The notes: generated from the sequence alone by a model not told the origin. Shown: positions 34,064 to 46,239, numbered from the stretch's first letter. The stretch: 64,000 nt of DNA from Charina bottae (GCA_023362775.1 JALMGJ010000003.1:51996416-52060415); one strand, 5' to 3'. A program made the numbers and translations.

Positions 34064-37000
34064 ATATTGCTTAATGAATGAAATTATTCCAGTAAGAATG
34101 CTGTTTTCCCTCAACAAAACAACAGGCCCAACATGACAGGGTGTCTTTGGTCTCTCTTCCTTTTAATATTACTGTTGATAACTCTAGCTACGTATTGACA
34201 TTGTATGTCATCATTCAGGTCCCGTGCATACCACGTTAGGTCTGTTTCTTTTAAACTCCTGAAATTGAATGGGAACAGTATTATCAATGGACTCTTTCAG
34301 AGCACTGCTCAATGTTCATGAACTCCCAGAAGAGCTTGGAATGTAACAATCATTTCCTTTGGGCTGAGTTATCAAAACTGAAGCTATGTCTCATAAATTT
34401 AGCTTGATACATCCCTTGTCTCTTACTCTTGAATGAAAGATCCCCTCCCCCCCATTTAGCTACATCTTTTAATAGGAAAATAGGGTTGGACTTGATGCTG
34501 CTGATTCATTAGATAGCTTTCTGCAGCCCATAAGACTGACACAAAATCAGGGCATAGAGACTGAGAGAGTTGAGTTGAGCTTTCAACTCTCAGTTAGATT
34601 TTATCCATCATGACAGTTTCAGCTCAACCCAGGCAGCAGGGAATGGGCCTTCCCTCCTCTGTTGTACCTTAAGGTCAACAGAGGGCATTTGGAGCACCTC
34701 AGCTTGACTGTGACCTTGCAAGAGATCTTGCATAGCACATATGGAATACATTTTGGCTTCACAAGAACTAAATGAAAACACCAAGCACAACAGGATCGAG
34801 GCAACGGTTTTGAAAGAGAAAATCTGACCCTTCATTGGCCTATGACATGCCTATTTCTTCTACCAAGTATGAAGGAAATGTTGCTTCTTTTGGTTGATAA
34901 AAGGAGATCAGCCCTATTATTTTTTTTGAAAAAGAACACCATTTCAAAAATGTATTGTTTGCTTCTAAACTTTGAGAAATCATCCTGTGGCACACAGACA
35001 TGGTTATTCAGAAAGCTGAAGTAGCTTCCTTTGCATGGTTATCTGTTTGGGGCGAAAAGAAGTAGATGGCGGGAGTCTCAGGTCAAACCTCTTTGCAACA
35101 GCTGCTATTCCCACTTGCTCATGAGATGTCCTCACTTTTAAGCAAGTCTCTGAAGCAACAGAAGAATTGTAGTTTGCAGCTGTCCCTTCCCCAAACTCAG
35201 TCAGAAATGCTCTCCCAGCCCTCATCTTCCAACACAAATGCAACTCCGCTAAGTGCTGGACTGATCCAATCCAAGAAGTATATCCAAACAGAATTTGCCA
35301 CTTCCAGAAAACATTTGGCAACTTTCACTAAGGAATGCATTGACAAAGCAATATTGAAATCATATCTGAAGGTTTGAATCATACTCAAAATGTGGAATTT
35401 ATGCAACTTTTGGCTCAAAGGAGTTGTCTCTCAAACAAAAATGGTAAGAAACATTCAATTTTTGCATAAATCGAATATTTCACCAACATTTTTGCAACAT
35501 CCCTCACTCTGAAATGCACTGATACTTCATTGGGTCTTTTTTAAAAAAATAGGATATGCTCATTTTGCAGTACATTGGTGGTATACTGTCTTATACTGTG
35601 GTTTGCATATAGCATTCAATTGTACATATAAAAGCAGTACTTCATAAATAGGTAGAGAGAGGGGGAGACATTTTATACAAGTGCCTCTTCTTCTATTTAA
35701 AACCATTTTAGCTAAGCAATGGAAGGAAAACAAACTGTAATACTTGATTGAGTTCTCTACAGGGTCTCTGTGGTTCCACACAGTTCATTTCCTTTAAAAA
35801 GAGATCACTCAATACTTAAAGGGTCTGGAGATCTTTGAGTTCATTAAGAAATACAAAGATTGAGCTTGGATGAAAACAGATCAAAGACTCCAATAGCAAA
35901 CATGGCAGCCCTACATCAATTCTCTAGTGGCGGACAGTACCTCCACATTCTTCCATCACTCACTCTCCCACTTTCAACCCACTTTTCACAGTCCATTTCT
36001 CAAAAAAGTTGCACCATCTTTGGGTGTATTTTTTTATTACTTGTTGGAGAAGTTTTATAAAAATGAGTCATCTTCTACATCCATCTCTTACCCTTCCTGG
36101 GCCGTTTCACTGAATTTTCCTTAACAAGGTATGTCCCTTGCAACTTTTCCACTGATTATATAGACAATATCCTGCTGTCCCTCTGCTCCATTAACTCATT
36201 CCTACCTAAGCTCCCAGTCTTAATAACGACTGGATCCAAGTGCTTGTATCTTGGCACCAACATCAGAAGGCATAGCCCCATAGCCTTAACTATGTCCACT
36301 GTACTAAAGCCACAGTCGGGGTTTTCTGTCCCCATTCCACATGAGTGCATTTTGGGAGGGGGGGAGGAGGAGGAGGAACATCTTTGTGCTGCATCTTTGC
36401 TTTCCCTTCACAAGGAAAATCAAATACCAAGGATCAGAAAATGGGTAGGACTTCACAGGGGCACATGGCTCCCTTCCTTTTACTCAGTTTATGATTCTCC
36501 TGCAGTAGCATCTTTCTGTCTGTGTCACAGCAACTAATCTGCAGCATACAGCAGGAGTAGGCAATATAATGCCTTTGGATATTGATTTGCTCCCACTGGA
36601 CTTAGTTTTAGTTTATTTTAATTACAAAACTTCGCTGTTGCCAAGTAAAATACTAGCCTCTAGTCTCCTTTTCCTAAAAAACAAAAATGCCTATGGTCTC
36701 CACATTGACCCCATCAGCATTTTTCTTTTTTAATGAGCCTGGCAAGTTGCTCCAGTCCAGACTTTTGTTTGGAATCTGAGATGGTATGTGGTGTGGAATA
36801 TCCTAAGGTGCTAGAGGAGGTGATAGACACCACCCTTACCTTCTGGTTAATATGCATAGAGGAATGCAGAGATAAAGCTGACAGAGGAATGCAAGATCCA
36901 TTAGCAGAACTGTTGAGAGATAATAATAGAGAAAGTAAACAACAACTCAGTCTGGGGAAAGGAGGGAAACTCTGTCAAGTTTTCAAGATATTATGCTCTA

Positions 37001-37180
37001 CAACAATAGAGTTCCAATTGTCCTTATGGTGTCTGTTTCCTGAGCTGTCCTGTCTTGAATGGCTGGCATTGATGCACTTGGCCATGTCTACCATGACAGC
37101 TAATTGGTGAATGATTAATGTTTCCCTTTGGCAGCCATTTTGTAAATATTCCCATGACATTCTTTCAAATTTCTGTCAAC
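33729..37180. other. No recognised gene
   Basis: AT-rich DNA with an (AAAT)n run at 34029-34064. The open frames at 35004-35377 (both strands) and 36733-37110 (plus, 125 codons) lack recognisable domains, and I see no splice context supporting them as exons. Confidence 0.45.
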
Positions 37181-37186
37181 CCAACA

Positions 37187-37555
37187 GTTCGAAAGCTAAG
37201 GCAAGTAGATAAATGGGTACCACTTACGTGGGAAAATTTGCTGGCGTCCTTTCGGAGGGTCCCCCTCGGACCAAAGAAGACCTGGTGAATCCCGTGGACT
37301 GCGGCGGAGGACGGCGGATCCCGAATGACAACTTCCAGGACGTCAGCAGCCAGCTCGGAAGCGAGGGATTCTGGGGCATGTAGTCCGATACCTGCGGAAG
37401 AAGAGTCGGTTCCCTTACCCCCTCCCTAACGCGCGGTTAACCTTGTTAATATATGGTTGTATAATATATGAAATTGCAATGATTGTAAGCCGCCTAGAGC
37501 CCTCCGTCTAGGGAGGGGATAGGCGGGGTATAAAAACATAATAAAAAAAAAATTC
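37187..37555 (+). mobile_element. Composite SINE: SINE core with L2-type tail
   Basis: It opens with aagtagataaatgggtacca, matching the core of the SINEs at 3899 and 44656, passes through a GC-rich middle (ggcggaggacggcggatccc), and ends in gattgtaagccgcctagagc, ataggcggggtataaaaac and poly-A. The core therefore has an L2-type tail instead of the BovB-like tail of its relatives. Confidence 0.6.
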
Positions 37556-38590
37556 CAGTTGTGCCTATTGTTTCCCCCAAAATTGCCTTCTCTTGGTGTA
37601 CAGACAATGTTCTGTAGCAAGCACCAATTGCTGAGCTCAAGTGATCCTTTCTTATTAATCATTTTGCCAAAGTTTATATAGATGATCCTACTTTAAGCTG
37701 AGGTGTTACTCCCTATTCAGGCAGAAGACTTCTATGAATAGCTGCAGCAATTGTCCTGAGCAAGCAAATTCTAAGATCTAATGTCTGTCTAGGATTTTAT
37801 TGAAATGATGTGTTGGCAGCCTTATACAGTAACAAGTTCTAAAAGCTTAATGTGATAGAACTAAACCCATCAGTTCCATGGTCTGGTCTGTTGCGGTTGC
37901 CAAGAGGTTGAACAGGGAGGAGAAGACTGAGAATGGTTTAGCAGAATCTCTCTTCCTCCGTATCGTGGAAAGTATGAAAATATGACATTCATCTGACATA
38001 TAATTCATTAACACCACATTTCCTTCGTTGCACTGAAAGTGTTTCCTCTTTTAAATGAATGAGTTCTTGTGGTCACTTAAATTCTTCAGTTCTGATCCTC
38101 AAAGCTCCATTCAATAGCAGGTATTAGAGGCCCTCTTTGTTTTTGAATCACATAGTTATATATTTTGGGCCCACAATGTAAATACAAAGCTGTATTTTTA
38201 ACCACTATATATACAGTGACGGTTTTTAACCATTGCACAATTGCAGGCTCCATCCGAACAGCCACTCAAGATCTGACCTCATCAAATGCATTGATACTTT
38301 CCATTCAAGAAAATCAAACTGATCTGATAAAATATAGTATAATCCCTAGAGTTAGTTCATGACTTAATAGTATGTGACCTGGCTGTGGACTTAAAGGGAC
38401 AAGGGAAAACATGGGGGCAGAAAAATCACATTGACAGGAGGAAGTGAGAGAAAAAGGGAGGCTTTCTCCCCTCACATCTCTCAATGTCTCTTCTGTTTCT
38501 TGAAGAGTGACCATCAGCATTCTTCCCACAGGCCAAGTGTGAAAAAGATGTGCACCCTGAGTTTAGAATATCTAAAATGTGCCTGTGTTG
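37556..38590. other. No recognised feature
   Basis: AT-rich DNA, nothing recognised. Confidence 0.4.
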
Positions 38591-38619
38591 GTCCAATATC
38601 AGTTCTACTTTTCAATGAC

Positions 38620-38775
38620 TTGTGTTACACATGTCAAGAGAAAATCTGTCTACCTGTTCAAATGATGATACAGAGGAGCCATTAACCCACAGCCACTCTT
38701 TCTTACCAGGGTTCAGCCGAAGCCTGTTGTTCCCCATCCAGACCACCACAGCCCCAGGCACTGAGAGCATCAGCA
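38620..38775 (-). pseudogene. L2-type RT fragment downstream of YADD
   Basis: The minus strand reads PGAVVVWMGNNRLRLNPGKK then EWLWVN, the RT block after the catalytic motif. It stops at the near-palindrome catcagcatactgatg (38770-38785), beyond which the related sequence is on the plus strand. Confidence 0.7.
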
Positions 38776-39183
38776 TACTGATGATACCCCAGTTATACAT
38801 ATCCATCCTGGGTGAAGTAAGTGATGTGGTGACTGCCCTCTCTCAGCTCCTCTGTATCCAGGAAATTGTCATCTTTAGTTCTGGATGGGGTCGCACTACC
38901 CGAGACAGACCCGGTGCGAAATCTGGGGGTTCTTCTGGACTCATGACTCCTGCTCGAAGAGCAGGTGGCAGTCGTGGCCAAAAGGGCCTTTGTGCAACTT
39001 TGTGTTGTGCACCAGTTATGCCCTTTCCTGGATCGAGAAGCCCTTTGAACAGTCACTCATGCTCTGGTCATCTCCCATATAGACTATTGCAATGTGCTCT
39101 ACATGGGGCTACCCTTGAAGAGTATCCGGAAGCTTCAGCTGGTCCAGAATGTGGCTGCGCAGGCAGTTATTGGTGCCCCAATA
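38771..39183 (+). pseudogene. L2-type RT 3' part, inverted relative to its main body
   Basis: The plus strand reads a YTDD-type catalytic block with MIPQLYISILGEVSDVVTAL near 38789-38850, then the LDGVALPETDPVRNLGVLLD block near 38881, EEQVAVVAKRAFVQL near 38956, and a leucine-rich C-terminal part ending gtgcccc near 39180. In an intact element this would follow directly after the minus-strand block ending near 39190, so it is inverted in place. Confidence 0.75.
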
Positions 39184-39192
39184 ACAGATGAT

Positions 39193-39766
39193 ACCTCATC
39201 CCATGGTGACGGATGATCTCTCCCAGTGGTTTCATGTAGACGTTGAATAGGAGAGAAGAGAGGACCGAACCCTGCGGCATCCCACAGGGGACGGGTCGAG
39301 GGTCGGATCTCTCACTCCCTATCACCACCTATTGGGACAGGCCCTGGAGGAAGGAGGTGAACCAGCGCAAAGCCACGCTGCCCACCCCCAACTCCCTGAG
39401 TTGCCCCAAAAGGATACCATGGTCGATGGTATTGAAAGCCACTGAGAGGTCAAGAAGAGCCAGGATGGATGCACTGCCCCCATCCCGCTCTCGCCAGAGA
39501 TCATCCATAAGCATGACCAATGCAGTTTCTGTCCCATATCCAGGCCTGAACCCTGACTGGAAGGGGTCTAGATAATCCATTTCATCCAGAATCCTCTGGA
39601 GTTGCAATGCCACCACCTTCTCAACCACCTTCCCCAAAAAGGGGAGGTGGGAAACTGGACAAAATTTGTCCAGCACAGTAGGGGCCAGCGATGTCTTCTT
39701 GAGGAGGGGGTGCACCAGTGCTTCCTTATTGTATTGATGTATTGACCATCGCCTGGACCCAACCAC
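39193..39766 (-). pseudogene. L2-type RT fingers and palm
   Basis: The reading frame contains VEKVVALQLQRILDE, FQSGFRPGYGTETALVMLMD, LLDLSVAFNTIDHGILL and ALRWFTSFLQGLSQ, then after a stop GMPQGSVLSSLLFNVYMKPL near 39285-39230. The expected YADD catalytic motif should come next but the sequence switches to an inverted segment near 39185. Confidence 0.85.
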
Positions 39767-40319
39767 ACATCACCTCCCAGGCTGCCTTCACCAGCCAGGA
39801 GGGGCATGGATCTAGATGACAGGTGGTGGCCTTTACAATCCGGAGGCTCCTGTCCACTTCTTCGGGTCCAACAGGATCAAACTGTTCCCAGATAACTGGG
39901 TAAGTACGTTCCCTCGGCATCTCCCCAGACCATGCTTCACACTTGGAGTCCAGCTCAGAACGAATCCGAGTGATTTCATCCTGCAGATGCTCAGAAAACT
40001 CCTCCACATGGCCCTGTAGGTGGGGCACTGGGCCCACCTTCCCCAAAAGGGATTGAGTGATCTTAAACAGGGCCATCAGGCAGCATTCTGTGGAAGCAAT
40101 AAGAGCGGAGAAATATTGATGTTTTGCTGCTCTTACCGTGACAAGGTAGGCCTTAACAGCAGCTCTAGCTTGTGTTCGGTCGGATTCAGTCTTTGTCTTC
40201 CACCAGCGGTGCTCTAGATGTCTCTTAACCCTCTTCAAAACCCTCAACTCCTCCGTGAACCACGGGGAGTGTTGGGTTGAATGGGGCAAGGGAGGTTGCA
40301 TGGGCACGATCCTGTCCAA
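39726..40319 (-). pseudogene. L2-type linker before the RT
   Basis: The minus-strand frame contains WFTEELRVLKRVKRHLEHRW near residue 20 and EQFDPVGPEEVDRSLRIVKA near 145, the conserved segment just before the RT fingers of this family. It is in a different frame from the endonuclease and RT blocks on either side, so one frameshift lies at each junction. The same landmark (EEVDRVLRTV) marks the plus-strand LINE near 12620. Confidence 0.8.
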
Positions 40320-40609
40320 GGCCTTGGCCGCCTCCCTATTCCAGGCTGCGGCCAGGGCCTCCGTTGGACTGCAACAGATCCTCGGGTATAACCCCCAGCT
40401 CCCTCTGGAACTCTGCTGGGTCCATCAGTCGCCGGGGGTGGACCAATCTAATGGGTCCTGCCTCCCTGCAGAGGGGGGGCAGCGTAAGAGAATCTCAAGG
40501 CCACCAGGACGTGATCTGACCATGACAATGGGGACAGATGTGACTCTCCGCTCAGGTCACATTGCCACTGCTCTGAGAAGAAAACCAAGTCCGGCGTGAG
40601 GCCACTGTC

Positions 40610-41404
40610 TCAAGTCGGGTCCCAAATAATCTGGGACAGGCCCATGGCTGCCATGGTAGCCATGAACTCCTGAGCCACTTCCGAGGCACGCCCCAGGGAT
40701 GGCAGATTGAAGTCCCCCAGAGCCATAAGTCTGGGGAACTCCACCGCCAGCCCCGAGATGGCCTCCAGCAGCTCAGGCAGGGAGGTTGCCATGCAGCAGG
40801 GAGATTGGTACAGTAGCAATACTCCCAACTGTTCTTGGGAACCCAACTTGAAAAACAGGGTCTCACAGCCGGCCACTTGTGGAGCAGTGCCCCTGAAGGC
40901 CACTAGAGACTCCCAGATGACAACCACCACCCCTCCTCCTCTGTCCTTGTGTCTCGGCTGGTGCCACACTTGAAACCCGGCTGGGCACATCTCCGAAAGA
41001 GGTACCCCTCCTTCCGGGCCCAGCCAAGTCTCGGTGATACATGCCAGGTCTGCCCCCTCCTCCATGATCAAATCACATATGAGGGGGGCCTTGTTGTTAA
41101 CTGACCTGGTGTTGAGAAGCAGCAGCCAGAAACCAGGGCCCTCAAGAATCTGTTGTCCAGGGCCTGGGTCTGAACCTGGAGGGCTGGAACATGCCACCAG
41201 TAACAAACACTGGGGGCGTCTTCCCCAAAGATGGCTCGCCCTCCGGTTCCCATTGTAGCATCCCCAGCCCATCACCACCTCAATAGCATAACCCACCCTA
41301 CAGCTCTCAGAGTTTCCAGGCCCATTTGCCTCCATTTTTGGGCCTCCAGAGTCCCTGGATCGAAAAAGGGGTCCCTTCCCCCACTCATACATCCTCCCAC
41401 ACAC
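40610..41404 (-). pseudogene. L2-type endonuclease domain
   Basis: An open frame of 264 codons on the minus strand. The apurinic-type endonuclease core is visible: LLLLNTRSVNNKAPLICDLI near residue 93, ITETWLGPEGG near 124 and MALGDFNLPSLG near 220. The last conserved block, SWSDHVLVALRF, lies just downstream in the same frame but after an in-frame TGA. In target-primed reverse transcription this domain nicks the insertion site. The ATG used here is only the first in the frame. The upstream part is probably the end of the 5' region. Confidence 0.85.
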
Positions 41405-42341
41405 TCAATCAACCACAGGGCAATGGCAGCCCCCCCAGTGCTCCAGCTCCCGCTCTCGGTGCTGTTAGGTCCTAACCATCACCCACACACTCACTGTGCC
41501 CCCTCTCAAGCCTCTCTCACTGGTCAATAGGGGGCACCTCATCTGTTCCTACCCACCTCCTGTCTCTCACTCAGGGGGTGAGTACTCTCACATACAATCA
41601 TACGATCCTGGACTCCCCCCGGGTCTCTCACACCCAGAAGGGAGTACCTCACTCACACTGGAGGGACCCTAGTAGCTCTCTGCCATCTCTGGGGAGGCTG
41701 GGAGGGGATGACCAGTGCTCAGTACCAAACTCAGCACTCCTCACCTCTGGGGTCTACCACGCCAAGGCCCATCATGCCCACTGGGTCCCCTGTGATGTTA
41801 AAATCCACCGACTGTGGCCCCCCATGGTCCTCCCTCCTTATCCAGGGGGTTCTCGGAAGGGGCCTAGGACCATGAAGGTTTGCCACCCCCCCATCACCAA
41901 GGTCTTCATCCAGGGGGCTCTGGAAGAGGGGTCTAAAGTCCAGGGGGCTCTGATAGGAAGTATTAAGTCCCCAGAGCTCATGTCCCCTGACGCTGGGCTC
42001 CGTCACGCTGATTTTATCACCGGGGTCCACCTCACCGGTTCGTTGTACTGGGGCCCGTGCATCCTCCGCCAGGGTCAGCAGTTCGGAGTCCACCACGTCA
42101 CCAAGGCTGCCAGGCCGCCAGGCCACTAAGGCCACTCTGCCACCTGTATCTAATGTGCCGCCAGGCCAGCCCACCGCGCCGCTGAGCTCTGCTGCACTGC
42201 CAAGCCCACTCCGCTGCGCCGGATCTCACCACCACCAAAGCCAGCTCACCACTCCGGGGGCTTGTCGCCCTGCTGGTCCGCCACACCGGGGGGCCCACCA
42301 ACCACTCAGCTGCACCGTCAGCCAAGGACCGCACCAGGAAA

Positions 42342-42412
42342 AATATTGCCTATATTATTGCCTATATTATTGCCTATATCTCACTGTATATTATTGCTTA
42401 TATCTCACTGTT
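42342..42412. repeat. Short tandem repeat, tattattgcc type
   Basis: Three copies of attgcctatatt, then two of a longer atctcactgtatatt-type unit, abutting the 5' end of the L2-type LINE. Confidence 0.8.
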
Positions 42413-42530
42413 TTCAGGAGAAATTTGAGTTGCACAGTAACAAAACATTGCAGCTTGATCAATAATCCGTTAGAGATATTAGAGGCATTAGAGACCCTGT
42501 TTAAAAGAGATCTTCCAAAACATAGAAATA

Positions 42531-42531
<1 letters not shown>

Positions 42532-42568
<37 letters not shown>
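42532..42568. repeat. (CA)n microsatellite
   Basis: About 18 uninterrupted ca units. Confidence 0.97.
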
Positions 42569-42570
<2 letters not shown>

Positions 42571-42829
42571 TTTCCATATGCATTCTATCAGCAAGGAGGC
42601 CCTTTGACCTCAAGCCTTTCATTTTCTTCTCCTAACCACTCTTTGCTTGGGGAATATGATTTCCCCATAGAACATGCAGCTGATGGTCTGACTGACGTCT
42701 ATGGGTTGCCCATGAACCCAACAGCTGCCTGAATAAGTAAAGTGAAAAACACAAGAGTTGTGGATGGAGTCAAAAGCCAAAAAACTCCCCCTCCTGCTTT
42801 CCTTTGAATTCCTCAAGGATCCTCTAGGC

Positions 42830-42951
42830 CAGTGTTTCTCAACCTCAGCAACTTTAAGATGTGTGGACTTCAACTCCCAGAATTCCCCCAGCCAGCATGG
42901 GTGGGAGTTGAAGTCTACACATCTTAAAGTTGCTGAGGTTGAGAAACACTG
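42830..42951. mobile_element. Palindromic hAT-like MITE with 8-bp TSD
   Basis: A 122-bp near-perfect palindrome: cagtgtttctcaacctcagc on the left is matched by the reverse complement at the right end, and the arms extend through aactttaagatgtg. The flanks ctctaggc (42822-42829) and ctctgggc (42952-42959) are an 8-bp duplication with one mismatch. The high arm identity suggests a young copy of the family seen at 4669, 4986, 10627, 31204 and 48592. Confidence 0.92.
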
Positions 42952-43186
42952 CTCTGGGCTGGTGAGAGAAAAAGATCACATTTCTCTACCTTGAAACTTG
43001 AGATGCAAGAGTGCATTTCACCAAGTCCCTTTAGCAAATAAAGTCAATTAAGCAACATTTTAAAAAGCCACCTCTCATAGCAAAGCAGGCTAGGGTGACC
43101 TTATTAAAAGCACACTCACATGTTTGGGAGCTAGGAGCATAGCCAAAATAATCCAAGAGTCCAGGAGTTGGGTGGCCAATGAATTT

Positions 43187-43226
<40 letters not shown>
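43187..43226. repeat. (ATC)n microsatellite
   Basis: About 13 atc units. The flanking DNA from 42960 to 44645 is otherwise unremarkable, with no recognised gene. Confidence 0.95.
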
Positions 43227-43228
<2 letters not shown>

Positions 43229-43229
43229 T

Positions 43230-44645
43230 TGTGGCAGTAGAAGCTCAGGTTTTGGTTTTGTTTGCCCAGTGTAAGGAAAGATTGGGCAAGATTGTTCTGC
43301 CAGACAGTGTGAAGTTCTACACATACACTCTGATCTTATAAGGCACTTCCACCCATGGCTGGACATACACAAGGCTATAAAAGACACTGGGCTCTTAACT
43401 AATCAGCAGATGGGCAGGGAAATGGGGGCATAAACTTTAACACTTGATGGAAAGTTTTATTTTTTTATTGGTCTATGTACATGCAGGGCTGATCCATACA
43501 ATTACACCCAGTAGGAATGCTTTTGTTAACTGAAAAGGGCAATTTGAGCTAGGATAGCCAAGGAACTGGCTGGAAAATTGGGTAGCATTTGAAGTATGGT
43601 GAGGAAGAATGGTTTTCAACAATGTACTACAGCCATAATCCAGTTTCCCCTTTCCAGACAGCTACTTTATGCTTTCAATAAGGAGAGAGAGAGATCCAAT
43701 TATGAATCCTCCAGCCATCTTGTCTGATTAAGTTCTTAGCTAGCTCATCCACAAAGATGGTGAGAACCCACAAGGAATACTAAGGAAAGGGGCCTAATAT
43801 TGTCTTCTGCTGCCATCTATTGGCATATCATTGAATGTAAAATCATGAAAATCAAGTACGTTGGAGTTCAGCAAACGGGTTTTCAAAGCAACAGCCTTTT
43901 GCGGGAAGAAATGAAGCTGCAGGATTTAGAGTACATTATGCAGAAACCAAGAAAAATAAGTTTACACTGTTGTGCTGAATGCCTGACCTAAATATTCCCC
44001 AATATATTAGCTACAGATATTGGCTAATTAAAAGCAGGTCCGGATTATGCCATCCACAGCCTACATTTGTCCACACCCAGATGGTAAGATCATGGCAAAA
44101 TAGAAATTCAAACCTGTATCTCTCTGGATTCACCCAGATGAGGCAATTTTCTTGCTTAATGAAGAATGGGCAACCTCTGGCCCATGGGCCATATGTGCCT
44201 TCCCTTCAGCATCCTGAAACACACCCCTGAAATTCAGTGGCAAAATGGTCAAATTTTCAAGTGGGCTTTACCCTTCACCTTTGAAGCCTGACCAGGATTT
44301 TTGAAAGGATCTGAAACAGTTGCTGCAGGGGATCCAAATTTCTCCAGTTTTCTCTCTGCTTCTTCTGTCTTAGGGAAGAAAGACAAAAAAAGCCAAAATC
44401 GTGCTTTTTGACAGAGGGCCCTGGGAGCTGTCCATTAGGTCTCTCCCCTGAAGTTCATCTTACCAATCACAAAATCACGCTAGCGATTTAGACTACACTT
44501 GTACATTGATAGATGGAGGCCAATTCAAAGAAGAAGACATTCTATTTGAGGCAAGAGAGGATTTTACTGGCCCCACATTGCCCAAGCTTGGCAAACAAAA
44601 GCTCTTATCCAGAGACTTGAAGTCTTTCTCTAATACCACATCTTT
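43230..44645. other. No recognised gene
   Basis: AT-rich DNA with no element or exon identified. Confidence 0.4.
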
Positions 44646-44655
44646 AGTTTCATGA

Positions 44656-44881
44656 CAAAAGTAAAAGTAAAGGTTCCCCCAGCACATTTGTGCAGTCGTG
44701 TCCGACTCTAGGGGCCGGTGCTCATCTCCGTTTGTTAGCCAAGGAGCCAGCGCTGTCCGAAGATGCTTCCATGGTCATGGGGCCAGCATGACGCACGCGG
44801 AACGCTGTTACCATCCCACTGAAGTGGTACCTATTAATCTACTTGCATTTGCATGCTTTCGAATTGCTAGGTTGGCAAGAG
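44656..44881 (-). mobile_element. 5'-truncated SINE with BovB-like tail, 10-bp TSD
   Basis: Nearly the same sequence as the core and tail of the SINE at 3899-4229 (agtcggacacgactgcac, tggcaagag edge) but without the tRNA head. An exact agtttcatga duplication flanks it (44646-44655 and 44882-44891), so truncation happened during insertion. The tail ends in a taaa/ctttt-rich stretch at 44656-44675. Confidence 0.87.
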
Positions 44882-45104
44882 AGTTTCATGATACTAAACT
44901 TAATGTTCATGACTAGGTTAAACATGTCTTAATCTTCATGATACTACAGTTTCAAACTTTTTTTACATAGATACATTTAAACCTCATCATGCTGTTTACT
45001 TTTGGGTAAACAGTGTTATGTAAAGCACAGAAAAGAAAAGAAATAGTAAGCAAAAGGCATGAGATAAGAGGAAGAAAACGGAAATACAGCTTAGCGTAGT
45101 ATAC

Positions 45105-45750
45105 ATGAAGACCATTTGTTATACTGTATCTTTCCTTACCTTTCTAGCCTTGCAAAACATCCTTGCCTCAACCATGTCCATCCACTGCTTCATACACATC
45201 CTTTTCTTCTTTAAACTTCTCACCTTTTTCTTGCTGAGCATCTCATTAACTCCATCCAACCATAAATTTCAGTTTTTTTCCTTCCCTCTCAACCTACTCA
45301 CTTTTCCTCTACATATGTGTTTTGGGGATTTGATTCTCATTCTTTCTCACTATGAACAAATCACTTCAATGTACTTCTTTCATACTCATCACTTACTTTT
45401 GTATTCAGTCCACATTCAGCACTCATTCTCGTGTTTCTGCACATACTTCTTCCCACTGTGTTCAACTTCATTTTATGTTTTTCCTGACATACCCAACTCT
45501 CACCTCCCTATAACAAAGTGGTCAGACATTAAGTTCTTATGCACAGATTTTTCCTTCTTTTAACACAGTTATTCCTCATTGCAGTCCCCATGCTACCCAC
45601 TATCTTTCTATCAGCATTTGCATTCCTTAACATTTCTCCATGCATTCTCCCATCTTTAGTAAACATTCCAATCAGGTACCCAAATTTGTTTATTTGCTCT
45701 ATTTGGGGGGAAAGCGTGTATATGTATAACTTGCAATAAATCACTCCATT
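45105..45750 (-). pseudogene. RTE-like LINE RT C-terminal remnant
   Basis: The minus strand has FGYLIGMFTKDGRMHGEM, then NADRKIVGSMGTAM, and, with frame changes, a GGESWVCQE block near 45495 and a CMKQWMDMVEARM-like block near 45180. This order resembles the C-terminal part of RTE-like endonuclease-reverse transcriptases (YxSESWVWQKxH...). It is distinct from BovB, which has MYGCESW. Several stops show it is old. The opposite-strand frame at 45105-45563 (152 codons) is an AT-rich shadow. Confidence 0.5.
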
Positions 45751-46150
45751 TTCCCTATCAAAGTCATTGTCCTAACAGGTTTTGATACAATAAGGATTAT
45801 GGATCTGAAAACTAATGTATCATACCATACTCTATTTAACATTCACTACAGCTCAACAACTGTACACATTACCTGCCTATAAAACCACACATATATCTAC
45901 AACCAACACACACATCTACAACACATCTACTACCAACACACCTCTAACATCACCAAATGCATTCCTTATATATTTGTCCATTAAGCAACCAAGGGGACAT
46001 TGCAATATCCACAACAATTTTCTGGGGTCCAAATTCACCAGAAAATTTACCTTGTGCAAAGCATAATATATTTTATGTTGTTACTGTTGTTACTGAATAA
46101 TGGGGATTAATGTACTGATCAATTAATTCCAAGTGTGCATACAGATCCAT
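45751..46150. other. No recognised feature
   Basis: AT- and CA-rich sequence with repeated acaccaaca-type phrases near 45900-45950. No gene recognised. Confidence 0.4.
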
Positions 46151-46157
46151 ATGCAAA

Positions 46158-46158
46158 T

Positions 46159-46239
<81 letters not shown>

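Larger units (their letters stand above)
39190..42340 (-). mobile_element. Long L2-type (L2/CR1-group) LINE
   Basis: A minus-strand non-LTR element with, from its 5' end: a GC-rich 5' region (42340 to about 41405), endonuclease (41404-40610), linker (40319-39767) and RT palm (39766-39193). It is GC-rich compared with its flanks. At least two frameshifts and several stops make it inactive. The 3' quarter is rearranged and found at 38620-39183. The same family is present at 1100-1885 and 11880-13764. I call it L2-type from the RT and tail style, but a CR1-group neighbour family cannot be excluded. Confidence 0.82.

Noticed and set aside
36733..37110. 125-codon plus-strand open frame as a possible exon
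   Set aside because: No recognisable domain, no clear splice context and no conserved neighbour.
45105..45563. 152-codon plus-strand open frame, hydrophobic
   Set aside because: AT-rich shadow of a decayed minus-strand RT remnant.
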